NCBI RefSeq assembly: GCF_022410535.1
Contig: NZ_JAKNBL010000009.1
Coordinates: forward strand, 1-64,000
Length of the DNA: 64,000 nt
DNA from: Pelotomaculum terephthalicicum JT
GTDB taxonomy: Bacteria; Bacillota; Desulfotomaculia; Desulfotomaculales; Pelotomaculaceae
Direction: 5' to 3'
Position numbers and translations under genes: made by a program. The notes under the pieces were generated by a model that ran no database searches, was not told where the DNA came from, and saw only the letters and a program-made list of their open reading frames with translations. Positions 42,159 through 51,655 of the stretch are shown piece after piece. Position 1 is the stretch's first letter. The number at the start of each line of letters is the position of its first letter.

Positions 42159-43351
42159 TTCAAATAAGCCTCCTCTCCGGGAGAAGGGAAATCCAGTCTT
42201 TTATTCAATAGTCGCCGGTCTAACGAAACAGACTCTAGAACCGAAATAACTCGCTCGCTTACTTTCCCGTCACCATACGGATCGTATGGATTTTTCGTTT
42301 CCTTCAAATGACTGCGAAAATCTTCTTCATGCAAGGCTCTCCGCAGCCCGGCAACTATGGCGTCTTTGCGGCAAGATACGTCTATCACGCTTTCAGCCCG
42401 CAGGCGTCCCTTTTGCCGATCCCCTACGTTAACCGTGGGTACTTTAAATGAAGGGGCCTCAATTATCCCGCTGGACGAGTTGCCCACTACTGCCGCCGCG
42501 TTTTTCATCACTCCCAGGTAACCTCGCGAGCCAAGATTATTAAACAGCTTAACGCGGGGGTTTACCGCGGCATATTCTTCCCATACCTTGACAACCTCCA
42601 GGTATCCGACCTCTATCCCCGGATGGGTGATAACCTGCTGATACTCTGAAAATTCCTTCAGCGCGGCAATTAAGCTCTTTATCTGACCAATTGATTCTTT
42701 TTCTTTTGCTATTGTCTCTGGATGGTAGGTAATCAGTAATGTCGGTAGTTCCGGGTTAAAACCGAACTTGGCGTTTATATCCCGGATACCCATTACATTC
42801 CCGCAGCGGATGTTTTCCACAACCGGCGAACCTACAACGTGAATTCGCCATGCCTCCTCCCCCATTTGCCGCAAACACCGCCCGTACTCAAAGGCGCTGG
42901 GGAAGTGCAGGTGGGCCATCTTGGTTATGGCATGGCGCACTTGTTCGTCAAGAGCACCCTCAGTAGTTTCACCGCCACAAAGGTGCGCTACAGGCACACG
43001 GTGCATCAACGCGGCAACCAAAGGAATAAATAGCTCATAGCGGTCCCCCAGAAGGAGGATAATATCCGCCGGGTGACTAGTAAAATAACCACCGATCTCA
43101 ATCAGTCCCAGGCCGACTGATTTAACCAGAGCGTCGGGGCTGTCGGAAAAAAGAACATTATCTATCAGACAATCAGGAGTAAACCCGTCATCCAATATTT
43201 CTTGCACCGTCAAGCCTTGGCCCGGCACTAGATGAGCACCGGCAACGATAAGGGACAAATCCAGCCGATTGGAATTTTTGATGCTTTTGATCACCGGCCT
43301 TAGCAAACCGTACTCGGCCCGCGTTGCCGTAAAGACTGCAACCCTGCGCAC
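42152..43351 (-). CDS. legG: Hydrolysing NDP-sugar 2-epimerase LegG (NeuC family)
   Basis: 399 residues. Removes the nucleotide and inverts C2, giving the free amino sugar used by LegI. Family motifs: VAVFTATRAEYGLLRPVIK, LLLGDRYE, HLCGGETTEGALDEQVRHAI, ITYHPET and VVGNSSSGIIEAPSF. The GT-B fold is complete and of normal length. It lies between legH and legI. Substrate (GDP- or UDP-linked 2,4-diacetamido sugar) is inferred: ptmE suggests GDP. Confidence 0.9.
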   Translation of the reverse strand: MRRVAVFTATRAEYGLLRPVIKSIKNSNRLDLSLIVAGAHLVPGQGLTVQEILDDGFTPDCLIDNVLFSDSPDALVKSVGLGLIEIGGYFTSHPADIILLLGDRYELFIPLVAALMHRVPVAHLCGGETTEGALDEQVRHAITKMAHLHFPSAFEYGRCLRQMGEEAWRIHVVGSPVVENIRCGNVMGIRDINAKFGFNPELPTLLITYHPETIAKEKESIGQIKSLIAALKEFSEYQQVITHPGIEVGYLEVVKVWEEYAAVNPRVKLFNNLGSRGYLGVMKNAAAVVGNSSSGIIEAPSFKVPTVNVGDRQKGRLRAESVIDVSCRKDAIVAGLRRALHEEDFRSHLKETKNPYDPYGDGKVSERVISVLESVSLDRRLLNKRLDFPSPGEEAYLKC

Positions 43352-43353
43352 TG

Positions 43354-44022
43354 TTAAAACCTTTCTTCCATTTTTTTAATCACCCTGGCAGGATTCCCGG
43401 CCACCACGGTTAACGGCTCGACATCGTGGAGCACCACAGACCCGGCGCCTACCAAAGCTCCTTCACCAATGGTCAGTCCTTGAATTACCACCGCGTTGGC
43501 ACCCACATGCGCTAAACGGCCCACTTTAACGCCACCGCATAACACAGCCCCTGGCGAAACATGCACATGCTCACTCAGTGAGCAATCATGCTCAACTATC
43601 GCACCTGAGTTGACAATTGTGTTACTGCCGATTTCCACACCAGGATTAATCACCACACTCCTAGCAACCAACACACCGTCTGCAAGACCAGTATCACCGG
43701 CTATAGCAGCGTCCGGGTGAATTAACGGCGGAAAGGAAAAACCGTAGGCGCGGACCTGCTCATACAGTTTGCACCGCAGTCTGTTATCTCCCACTGCGCC
43801 GACCCCGAGAGCCGCGAGTTTAACTCCCTGTCTGCGCAGGAAAGGCAGAACACTGTCATCCCCTAAATATTTTAAATCCCAGTTCGTGGCAGGCTGCCGC
43901 CTAACAGGACCAGTGTAACCAACTATTTCATAAACACCTGTTTTTTTAATTATTTCTAAGACCACAGTCGCATGTCCGCCGGCACCGATAACTACAACAG
44001 GGGATGCACCCAAAGAAATCAC
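43354..44022 (-). CDS. legH: Sugar O/N-acetyltransferase LegH (NeuD/PglD-like)
   Basis: 222 residues. An N-terminal Rossmann-type domain (VVVIGAGGHATVVLEIIKKT) is followed by a left-handed β-helix of hexapeptide repeats (about 100-205). The catalytic His is in IVEHDCSLSEHVHVSPGA. It should N-acetylate the 4-amino group made by LegC. Overlaps legC by four bases and sits two bases before legG. Confidence 0.9.
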   Translation of the reverse strand: MISLGASPVVVIGAGGHATVVLEIIKKTGVYEIVGYTGPVRRQPATNWDLKYLGDDSVLPFLRRQGVKLAALGVGAVGDNRLRCKLYEQVRAYGFSFPPLIHPDAAIAGDTGLADGVLVARSVVINPGVEIGSNTIVNSGAIVEHDCSLSEHVHVSPGAVLCGGVKVGRLAHVGANAVVIQGLTIGEGALVGAGSVVLHDVEPLTVVAGNPARVIKKMEERF

Positions 44023-45119
44023 CCACCTAAAATTGCCCGGCCCACTTCATAGATATCTTCTTCCGTAAGAAAACTGGCACCCGGCAAATTAAGACCTCTT
44101 TCATGCAAATTTTCAGCTACAGGGCATTTTGCAAAACCGGCACTCGCAAAAGCAGGCTGTCGCGACAAGGGGGTAAAAAGAGGCCGCACCTGAATCCCCC
44201 TCGCAAGGAGCCGCCTGGCCACTTCCGCCCTATTCTCGCCAAAGTGCTCCCGGTCCATCAGCAATGAAAACAGCCACCAATTGCTTTTTGCTTCCCCAAG
44301 CTCTTTCTGCCAGCTCAAGCCAGTCACATCCTTGAACATTTCCCGGTAAAGAGCGGCATAGCGCCGCTTGTTTTTTAAAAACTCCGGCAACCGTTCCAAC
44401 TGGGCTAAACCCAAAGCAGCCTGCAAATTATTCAACCTGAAATTATACCCAATTTCCTGATGTTCGTATTCGAAAATACCGGCTTCGCGGCCCTGATTGA
44501 CCAGCAGACGCGCCCGGTTTGCCAGATCTGAGTTATTGGTAACCAGCATGCCGCCGCCGCCCGTGGTAATCACCTTGTTACCATTGAAGCTGAACACGCC
44601 CATATCCGCGATTGTACCCGCGCTTTTCCCCTTGCATGTGGCCCCTAAAGCTTCAGTGGCATCTTCAACAACCCTCAAATTATGATTGAACGCAACCTTC
44701 ATCAAGGAAGTCATGTCGGCCGGATTGCCATATAAATGCACTGGAATAATCGCCCGGGTACGCGCGGTCAACGCCTTTTTCATTTTGTCCACGTCAATGT
44801 TCCATGTCGCCGGATCAACATCTACAATCACTGGAGTGGCGCCTACATAAAGCACAGGATTCACCGTGGCGATAAAAGTTAAGGCTGGTACAATCACTTC
44901 ATCACCCGGACCTATGTCAAGAAGCCTGAGGGCGAGGTGGATAGCAGAAGTACCGTTCACTATCGCCACGGCAAACCGCGCGCCCACATAGACGGCAAAG
45001 CGCTCTTCAAATTCTGCTACCATCGGGCCAGCGGAAGAAACATAACCGCTTTCGAAAGCACGCATGACGTATTCTTTCTCCAGTTCGCCGATATTAGGAG
45101 CGTCTAACGGTATACGCAT
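44019..45119 (-). CDS. legC: PLP aminotransferase LegC (DegT/DnrJ/EryC1 family)
   Basis: 366 residues. Transfers an amino group to C4 of the 4-keto sugar made by LegB. The PLP lysine is Lys182 in FSFNGNKVITTGGGG, with supporting VVEDATEALGA and NGTSAIHLALRLL motifs. Sequence is of the type seen in LegC rather than PseC, as expected with a LegB-type dehydratase upstream. Second gene of the operon. Confidence 0.9.
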   Translation of the reverse strand: MRIPLDAPNIGELEKEYVMRAFESGYVSSAGPMVAEFEERFAVYVGARFAVAIVNGTSAIHLALRLLDIGPGDEVIVPALTFIATVNPVLYVGATPVIVDVDPATWNIDVDKMKKALTARTRAIIPVHLYGNPADMTSLMKVAFNHNLRVVEDATEALGATCKGKSAGTIADMGVFSFNGNKVITTGGGGMLVTNNSDLANRARLLVNQGREAGIFEYEHQEIGYNFRLNNLQAALGLAQLERLPEFLKNKRRYAALYREMFKDVTGLSWQKELGEAKSNWWLFSLLMDREHFGENRAEVARRLLARGIQVRPLFTPLSRQPAFASAGFAKCPVAENLHERGLNLPGASFLTEEDIYEVGRAILGG

Positions 45120-45140
45120 CAGTTATAACGCGCCTCCACT

Positions 45141-46118
45141 CTACACATTGTATAAGTCCGGCTTATACAGGTGGATATTTTCGCCTAGCCATTTGATTGT
45201 TTCAATCAACCCAAGCTCCAGATCATAACTAGGTTTCCATCCTGCAAGTTCCAGGGCTTTTTTATTATCGCACAAAAGGCGCTCCACTTCGCTTGCGCCC
45301 GGCCTTACCTTGGCTTCATCCTCGTTAACGATAATTTCCTTACCCATCAGATTTCCTATCAAAGCGACAAGCTCTTCAATGGAAATCTCCCTGCCGCTAC
45401 CGACATTAACAACCTGTCCAATAGCATTATCCGACCTGCCTACAGTAATCATACCCAACACCGTGTCACGCACATAGTTCAAGTCGCGGGTGGGCTTAAG
45501 GTTACCCAAGCTAACCAACCCGCTTCCACTGATTGTTTGGGTAATAATAGTGGGGATGATCGCCCTTGCTGACTGGCGGGGACCAAAAGTATTAAACGGC
45601 CGGATAACAACCACCGGCAAGCCGAAAGAGCGGTAATAGCTCAGCGCCAACTGGTCGGCGCCGATTTTTGTTGCCGCGTAAGGAGATTGTGCCTGCAGGG
45701 GATGGCTCTCGTCAATAGGTACGTAACGCGCCGTGCCGTAAACCTCGGATGTGGAAGTGCACACAACGCGGCCAATGCCTTCTTCCCTGGCGCTCTGCAG
45801 AATATTATATGTACCTTCGACATTAGTTTTAATATAGGCAAGTGGCGACACATAAGAGTAAGGGATACCGATAAGCGCCGCAAGGTGAAATACGGTATCC
45901 ATCCCTTTAACAGCTTGCCTTACACTGTCGTAATCACGTATATCACCCGTATACACTTCGATATCTTTTATACATGGCAACGTCTGCAGCCAACCCCAGT
46001 CATTCCGGGCGTTATATCTTACAAACGCTCTCACTTCATGACCCAGTCCCACCAATTTTTCGACGAGGTGGGAACCGATAAAACCACCTGCCCCGGTGAC
46101 CAAAATCTTCTGTTTCAT
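45141..46118 (-). CDS. legB: NAD-dependent 4,6-dehydratase LegB
   Basis: 325-residue extended SDR. NAD loop TGAGGFIGS (8-16), active site Thr in TSTSEVYG, Tyr147 and Lys151 in SPYAATKIGADQ. LegB removes water from NDP-GlcNAc to give the 4-keto-6-deoxy sugar. The absence of a PseB-type inverting epimerase points to legionaminic rather than pseudaminic acid. First gene of the minus operon, with a good promoter upstream. Divergent from ptmF. Confidence 0.9.
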   Translation of the reverse strand: MKQKILVTGAGGFIGSHLVEKLVGLGHEVRAFVRYNARNDWGWLQTLPCIKDIEVYTGDIRDYDSVRQAVKGMDTVFHLAALIGIPYSYVSPLAYIKTNVEGTYNILQSAREEGIGRVVCTSTSEVYGTARYVPIDESHPLQAQSPYAATKIGADQLALSYYRSFGLPVVVIRPFNTFGPRQSARAIIPTIITQTISGSGLVSLGNLKPTRDLNYVRDTVLGMITVGRSDNAIGQVVNVGSGREISIEELVALIGNLMGKEIIVNEDEAKVRPGASEVERLLCDNKKALELAGWKPSYDLELGLIETIKWLGENIHLYKPDLYNV

Positions 46119-46157
46119 ATTAATTTACTCCATTGATATATAAATACTGGTAAAAAC

Positions 46158-46187
46158 ATTGTAACATGATGTCTATTGCGGTATCAA
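46158..46187 (-). promoter_or_regulatory. Sigma-A promoter of the legB operon
   Basis: Minus strand TTGATA (46187-46182), 18-base spacer, TACAAT (46163-46158), about 40 bases before the legB ATG. The opposite promoter for ptmF could not be assigned in the same 225-base gap. Confidence 0.6.
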
Positions 46188-46343
46188 TTAGAAAATTTAC
46201 TGTCGAAAAAAGGATTTATACCCAACCTGCCGAAATAAAAACATTGTCTTAAGTCTAATATCGATCAAGAAGTTTTGGGTTGATCTTAATTTATAGTCCA
46301 AAGAATCGATATTATTTATAGAGGTAAAACAGGGGAAATGATT

Positions 46344-47318
46344 ATGAGAGTACTAGTCATCGGTTATGGTTCAATCGGCTCAAAACATGTTAAAGTGCTA
46401 AAGAATCTAGGGTGCAGGGTAGCTGTAGTCAGCCAGTATGATATAGACTATGGCATCAAATATGAACATATAGATCGGGCCATTAACACTGAAAAACCTG
46501 ACTACATCGTCATTGCAAATAAAACATGCGATCATTCTCAAACACTTATTTACATAGCTGAGCTTGGTTTTCAAGGGATAGTTTTGGTGGAAAAACCTTT
46601 ATTCAACTCTCTTAAAGAACCCCCTCCGAATAATTTTCAGGCAATTTTTGTGGCGTATAATTTGAGGTTTCATCCGGTAATGCAAAGATTATATAACTTA
46701 TTAAAAAATGAAAAAATATTGTTTGCGCAAGCCTACTGTGGACAATACCTGCCATTATGGCGCCCTCAGTCGGACTACAGGTTAAGTTATTCCGCCAGTA
46801 AAGCGGCAGGCGGTGGAGTCCTCAGAGACCTGAGCCATGAACTGGATTATCTTAACTGGATTTTAAGCGGTTGGCAAAAGTTAACCGCACTAGGTGGGCA
46901 TTTCAGCCACCTGCAAATAGACAGTGATGATATTTTCTCCATCCTGTTCGAAATGAGCAGGTGTCCGGTAGCTGCTGTTCACATAAATTACCTCGACCGC
47001 GTTACCCGGCGGGAAATCCTTGTCAATACCGATAATTGTACTATTATAGCAGACCTGGCCAACAGCATTTTGGAAATTAATGGAACAAGAGACTACTTCG
47101 AAACAGATGAAAATATTACCTATCGTTTACAACATCAAGCAATATTGAACGGAGATTTTAGTTGCCTGTGCAGCATTGAAGAAGGGTTGGCTATAATAGA
47201 AATGATTGAAGCGATAGAACAGTCCGTTGCAGAAAAGGAGTGGATTACAAATGATAAGGCTCTGCACCATATGCGCCAGGGCCGGGTCGAAAGGAATTAC
47301 GAACAAAAACATCCGTAA
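46344..47318 (+). CDS. ptmF: Gfo/Idh/MocA-family oxidoreductase, PtmF-like
   Basis: 324 residues from ATG 46344 (AGGGGA seven bases upstream; ATG 46338 is too close). N-terminal NAD(P)-binding Rossmann fold (VLVIGYGSIGSKHVKVLKNL), conserved VEKPLF lysine-proline motif and a C-terminal α/β domain with DLSHELDYLNWI. In Campylobacter a related ptmF belongs to the legionaminate gene set; its exact reaction here is unknown. First gene of the plus operon and overlaps legF by 68 bases. Confidence 0.8.
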   Translation: MRVLVIGYGSIGSKHVKVLKNLGCRVAVVSQYDIDYGIKYEHIDRAINTEKPDYIVIANKTCDHSQTLIYIAELGFQGIVLVEKPLFNSLKEPPPNNFQAIFVAYNLRFHPVMQRLYNLLKNEKILFAQAYCGQYLPLWRPQSDYRLSYSASKAAGGGVLRDLSHELDYLNWILSGWQKLTALGGHFSHLQIDSDDIFSILFEMSRCPVAAVHINYLDRVTRREILVNTDNCTIIADLANSILEINGTRDYFETDENITYRLQHQAILNGDFSCLCSIEEGLAIIEMIEAIEQSVAEKEWITNDKALHHMRQGRVERNYEQKHP

Positions 47319-47961
47319 GTTATCAGGCAAACCACTTATTGCACACAGCATCATCCAGGCGCGCTCATCAGGTCTTTTTGACGCTATAGCTGTCAGTAGT
47401 GATGCTGATAACATTCTCCAAGTAGCCAAGGATTGGGGAGCCGACTATTTAATAAAAAGGCCTCCGGAATTGGCTACGGATCAAGCACCGAAGATACCGG
47501 CTATCAGGCACTGCATTTTGGAAGTAGAAAAACTTAGCAGGCGAGTTTATGATGTCATAGTTGAATTAGACGCAACCTCGCCATTGAGAACACCGGATGA
47601 TATTGTGGAAGCTGTCAGGTTGCTGGAAGAAAAGAAGGTTTCCAACGTGATCACCGGCGCACCTGCCCGCCGCTCTCCTTATTTTAATCTGGTCGAAATA
47701 AACGAAAGCGGGACAGCGGTTCTGTCAAAAACACTGCCAAATCCGGTCTTCCGCAGGCAAGATGCGCCAAAATGCTATGATATGAATGCATCAATTTATG
47801 TCTGGAAAAGGGACACATTAATTGCTAATGATACAGTATTTTTCAAAGATACACAACTTTATGTGATGCCAATAGAACGTTCTGTTGACATTGATTCCGA
47901 ACTCGATTTTGAGTTGGTAAAATTGCTAATTGAAAAGAGAAGACCGCATTATGATGAATAA
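47251..47961 (+). CDS. legF: CMP-legionaminate synthetase LegF / PtmB (NeuA family)
   Basis: 236-residue cytidylyltransferase activating the nonulosonate for transfer. Start ATG 47251 behind AAGGAGTGG; it overlaps ptmF by 68 bases. CTP loop CARAGSKGITNKNIRKLSGK, then the D-x-TSPLR motif in LDATSPLRTPDDI and QDAPKCYDMNASIYVWKRD. The product would be a CMP-sugar used by Maf. Overlaps ptmA by 11 bases. Confidence 0.9.
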   Translation: MIRLCTICARAGSKGITNKNIRKLSGKPLIAHSIIQARSSGLFDAIAVSSDADNILQVAKDWGADYLIKRPPELATDQAPKIPAIRHCILEVEKLSRRVYDVIVELDATSPLRTPDDIVEAVRLLEEKKVSNVITGAPARRSPYFNLVEINESGTAVLSKTLPNPVFRRQDAPKCYDMNASIYVWKRDTLIANDTVFFKDTQLYVMPIERSVDIDSELDFELVKLLIEKRRPHYDE

Positions 47962-48778
47962 AACCTATTCAGAACTATTTAGTCTAAAAGGTAAAACCGC
48001 CGTAGTTACAGGTGGAATTGGCATTCTGGGAAAACATTTTTGTTCCGGACTGGCTGAGTTCGGCGCAAATGTCGCGGTGGTCGACCTGGATGAAAAAGCA
48101 GCCGGTGAATTCGCCGCGGAGTTGGCAAAAAAATATGGTATTAAAGCAACCGGCTTGGGTTGCGACGTTTCTGCGCCGGAGTCTGTAAACATAATGGTAT
48201 CAAAAGTTGTTGAAACATTTGGAGAAATCAATATTTTGCATAATAACGCGGCCGGTAAATCAACTGACCTTAACGCCTATTTCGCGCCCACCACTGAATA
48301 CTCGCCGGCTGAGTGGCGCAGGATCATGTCAGTAAACATGGACGGCATGTTTTTAGTAGCTCAAGCCACGGGCAGGCAGATGATCGCTCAAGGCAAGGGT
48401 GGCACGATTATCCAGACAGCTTCGATCTATGGCGTCATGGGACCCGATCACCGGATTTATGAAGGCTCATATTACCTGAACCGCGAAATCAACACCCCGG
48501 CGGTATACGCCGCCTCCAAAGCGGCAGTCATCGGGCTGACGAAATACCTCGCCACCCTGTGGGCTGACATGGGTATCAGAGTGAACACAATTACGCCAGG
48601 TGGCGTTGAGAGCGGGCAAAACGATATATTTAAAAAAAATTATTCCACTCGCGTTCCCCTGGGGCGGATGGCCCAACCTCAGGAAATGGTCGGAGCGTTG
48701 ATATACCTCGCTTCAGACGCCTCCAGTTACGTAACCGGCCAGAATGTCATCGTGGACGGAGGTCTTAGTGCATGGTAA
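47951..48778 (+). CDS. ptmA: Short-chain dehydrogenase, PtmA-like
   Basis: 275-residue classical SDR. Cofactor loop TGGIGILGKHF, the NNAA motif in ILHNNAAGK, catalytic Ser in IIQTASIYG and Tyr/Lys in YAASKAAVIG. C-terminus SYVTGQNVIVDGGLSAW. Related ptmA belongs to the Campylobacter legionaminate genes; the substrate is not proven. ATG 47951 is followed by ATG 47954 and overlaps the legF stop. Confidence 0.85.
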   Translation: MMNKTYSELFSLKGKTAVVTGGIGILGKHFCSGLAEFGANVAVVDLDEKAAGEFAAELAKKYGIKATGLGCDVSAPESVNIMVSKVVETFGEINILHNNAAGKSTDLNAYFAPTTEYSPAEWRRIMSVNMDGMFLVAQATGRQMIAQGKGGTIIQTASIYGVMGPDHRIYEGSYYLNREINTPAVYAASKAAVIGLTKYLATLWADMGIRVNTITPGGVESGQNDIFKKNYSTRVPLGRMAQPQEMVGALIYLASDASSYVTGQNVIVDGGLSAW

Positions 48779-48824
48779 CAAGTATCCTTCTTTATGTAAC
48801 CACTATAGAAAGGAAAATTTTATT

Positions 48825-49577
48825 ATGACAAAAAAAGAAGCAGGTTTAATAAACAAAAAATTAGAGAATGTTTTTTATAATTATTACAAGAAAATTGGTT
48901 TCTTGGATAACGAAGAGAATCTATCAGACAATTATCTTAATAAATTCCTCAGGGAGAGATTTATTGAAAGAGTATTATTTACCGTACTGCGCGAATTCGA
49001 GATGAAAAGCCTGGCGGAAAAGTCTATTCTTATTACCGGATTCAGCCATGAACTGGTTTCATTCTTTTTAAAGCTGGGGGCTGAACCCCAAAATATCACC
49101 GTGGCCGATATTTGCCCGCAAGCCATTGACCGGGCCAAGGCCATCTTAAGCAAAACGCTTAGCTTTGTCAAAATAGACCTAGACACGCTTAATTTCAATG
49201 ATAATACATTTGATATTGCTGTCTGCTTAAACTACCTGTCCAATATTCCTTCAGATGATCTTATTAACAAAATGGCCGTTGAGTTTTACAGGGTTTTAAA
49301 ACAGGGCGGGCTTGCCCTGGTCTCTTTCACCAACGAGATCGCATCACACGACGACATCCAAATGTCAGGCGTGATGCGCGTATTCAGGCCGGAAGAAGTT
49401 ATAAAGTTCTTTAATAGTTTTAAATTGGTTAACTTGCTGGATTTCATTCCTTGCAACTTTACCTTATTTTCAATTAACGAGGAATCTATTTACCCCAAGA
49501 GAATCGGTATTATCGAAGATCTTCTTATAGAGCAGGAAAAAAGGTACACGGATTCGCTCTTGCTACTTTCCAAGTAG
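48825..49577 (+). CDS. Class I SAM methyltransferase in the glycosylation operon
   Basis: 250 residues from ATG 48825 (AAGGAAAA upstream; the longer frame to 48744 lies inside ptmA). Rossmann-like core: degenerate motif I (ILITGFSHELVSFFLKLGA), acidic NITVADICPQAIDRAKAIL, motif II FDIAVCLNYLSNIPSDD and EFYRVLKQGGLALVSF. An extra helical N-terminus (about 1-60) is unlike common sugar methyltransferases. It sits between ptmA and maf, so O-methylation of the nonulosonate is plausible, but the substrate is unknown. AT-rich relative to maf. Confidence 0.8.
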   Translation: MTKKEAGLINKKLENVFYNYYKKIGFLDNEENLSDNYLNKFLRERFIERVLFTVLREFEMKSLAEKSILITGFSHELVSFFLKLGAEPQNITVADICPQAIDRAKAILSKTLSFVKIDLDTLNFNDNTFDIAVCLNYLSNIPSDDLINKMAVEFYRVLKQGGLALVSFTNEIASHDDIQMSGVMRVFRPEEVIKFFNSFKLVNLLDFIPCNFTLFSINEESIYPKRIGIIEDLLIEQEKRYTDSLLLLSK

Positions 49578-49618
49578 TTACGCACAATCCAAGAAACAAA
49601 AGAAAAGACGGTGTTAAA

Positions 49619-51628
49619 ATGGCCAACAAAAAGGCAAAAAAAAGAAGCGCTGCAGGCTTTCCGCGGCAAGCCGCCGCCCTGCCCCTAAAACAAGCGCCGC
49701 CCCTTTTCAGTGACAGGTTTCATACTACAACCAGGTTCTACCGTGACAACCTGGCGGCGCTAAAAACACATTATCCCGAACTGGCCCGCCGGGTGGAACA
49801 ATGCCAATTCACTTCCCGCTACCGGGTAATGCAGTCCCTCAGGCCGGACGGCACTCCGAACCTTTACTGTGTGGAAAAAGACTTGCTTTACTATGATAAC
49901 ACCGATCCCCTTCGAGACTCCGAGCAGCAAATAGAAGCCCTGCATTTGAAAAACGCCAGACTGTCCGTTTTTCTCGGTGTCGGGTTGGGTTACGAACTCG
50001 TACATTTTGCCATGGACATTGCGGAAACAGTAAGCACAAAAGCAATAATAGTAATCGAAAAAGATCTTGAATTATTTAAGCTGGCTTGTTGCTACACGGA
50101 TTTAGCTAGGCTTATCGCGCATCCCATGATTTTTTTCTTGATCGGAGCTAGTGAGAATGAACTTTACGTACCGCTGAGAAACAAATTGAAAGGAAGTGGC
50201 TGGTTCATTTACCTGCGCGCCCTCAAGCCGCTATACCATCCCTCCTCAATGCGCCTGGGAAAAGGCTACTACCTTAACGCGCTGAGAGTAATCCGCGACG
50301 CTTCTTTGCTCACTGTAACGGATTTCGGCAACTGCCCGGAAGATTCCCTGATCGGCGTCGAAAACATGCTGGCCAACCTGTCGGTAATCATCCGCAACCC
50401 AGGCATAAACCAACTCTTTGAAGCATTCAGAGACAAACCTGCCGTCGTGGTGGCCACCGGTCCGTCTTTAAATAAGAACAAGCACCTTTTAAAAGGCCTT
50501 GAGAAACGGGCCTTAATAGTATCTGTCGACGCCTCCCTGAAGATCCTTCTGGAAATGGGCGTCAGGCCGCACCTGGTCACGGCGCTTGAACGGGTAATCG
50601 CGGTAGCGGGCTTTTTCAAGGATTTTAGGCCGGGCGAACTGGACGATATCTACCTGGCTGCCTGCCCGGTCGTCCGGCGGGAAGTATACGACCTGTATTG
50701 CGGCCCGAAAGTAATTGTCTACCGGGCCTTTGACCACTTCAAGTGGCTGGACGTCGACCGTGGCATGCTGAATATTAAGGGATCGGCCGGCAACATGGCT
50801 TTTAAAATTGCTGCCGCGCTGGGCTGTAATCCAATCATCCTGGTGGGTCAGGACCTGGCCTTCGATAGAGCCGGGGCAACGCACGCCAATGGCCATATGT
50901 TGGGTGAAAAACAGGACTTTTTTTACCAAAGCGTAATGGAGGTTCCCGGCAACGATGGTTGCCCAATCCAAACAAGTACCGTTCTTTACAGTTTTTTAAA
51001 AGGCTACGAAGTGGACGTGGCGGAATACGCAGGCACATGTATCAACTCAACCGAAGGCGGCGCGTTTATTCAAGGAACACAGGTGATGACCTTGGCGGAG
51101 GCAATTGAACGTCACCTTAGTGCTGAGTTCGATCCTCTTGAGATAATCCACCGTCACCTGACCATACCGGATGAATCGGAGAATAAAGAAACATTAAGAA
51201 AAGTGTTTGCAAAAATAGATCATACCATGGCGGAACTGGAGAAAATAGATAGTATCTGCAAGAAATCTTTGAAAATGATCAAAGAAATGGAACCCCTTCT
51301 GAATCAAGCAGGCGTCAACCGGAATTCTGCCGGTCAGGTCAAAGAGTGTATGGTTAAAATTTATGAACAAAGGCGTAATTGCGAGTTGGATCACAACACC
51401 TTCCAGTTGTTTTTCATGCATGTAATTCAATCCTTTAATATTAAATTTGAGATGGAAATACAAGCCGTTCCCGAATCACATGATAATGAATCCTCGGCAC
51501 TGGCGGAAACCGCTTTGCGGCATATTGAGTGGTTCACCACTGTCGGCCGCCTAGCCGACACCTGCCGTAAGACCCTTTACAAATACAGGGAACTGCTTTA
51601 CTTCGATTTTCCCGGCGAACTTGATTAA
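49619..51628 (+). CDS. Flagellin nonulosonic acid transferase, Maf family
   Basis: 669-residue motility accessory factor. The central MAF_flag10/DUF115 domain (about 240-430) has VVVATGPSLNKNKHLLKGLE and NPIILVGQDLAF, the nucleotide-sugar site seen in Maf and related to CMP-sialyltransferase folds. Flanked by an N-terminal domain (about 35-230, LSVFLGVGLGYELVHFA) and a helical C-terminal domain (about 520-669). Maf enzymes attach nonulosonic acids to flagellin Ser/Thr. It ends just before the flagellin promoter, consistent with its target. A Lys/Arg-rich N-terminus precedes the domain. Confidence 0.9.
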   Translation: MANKKAKKRSAAGFPRQAAALPLKQAPPLFSDRFHTTTRFYRDNLAALKTHYPELARRVEQCQFTSRYRVMQSLRPDGTPNLYCVEKDLLYYDNTDPLRDSEQQIEALHLKNARLSVFLGVGLGYELVHFAMDIAETVSTKAIIVIEKDLELFKLACCYTDLARLIAHPMIFFLIGASENELYVPLRNKLKGSGWFIYLRALKPLYHPSSMRLGKGYYLNALRVIRDASLLTVTDFGNCPEDSLIGVENMLANLSVIIRNPGINQLFEAFRDKPAVVVATGPSLNKNKHLLKGLEKRALIVSVDASLKILLEMGVRPHLVTALERVIAVAGFFKDFRPGELDDIYLAACPVVRREVYDLYCGPKVIVYRAFDHFKWLDVDRGMLNIKGSAGNMAFKIAAALGCNPIILVGQDLAFDRAGATHANGHMLGEKQDFFYQSVMEVPGNDGCPIQTSTVLYSFLKGYEVDVAEYAGTCINSTEGGAFIQGTQVMTLAEAIERHLSAEFDPLEIIHRHLTIPDESENKETLRKVFAKIDHTMAELEKIDSICKKSLKMIKEMEPLLNQAGVNRNSAGQVKECMVKIYEQRRNCELDHNTFQLFFMHVIQSFNIKFEMEIQAVPESHDNESSALAETALRHIEWFTTVGRLADTCRKTLYKYRELLYFDFPGELD

Positions 51629-51655
51629 AAAATTTATCATACCTTACAATATCTA

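Noticed and set aside
41142-46118. Pseudaminic or sialic acid pathway instead of legionaminic
   Set aside because: No PseB-type inverting dehydratase and no PseG; a LegB-type retaining dehydratase, LegC and a hydrolysing NeuC-type epimerase fit legionaminate. Sialic acid synthesis would not need LegB/C/H.
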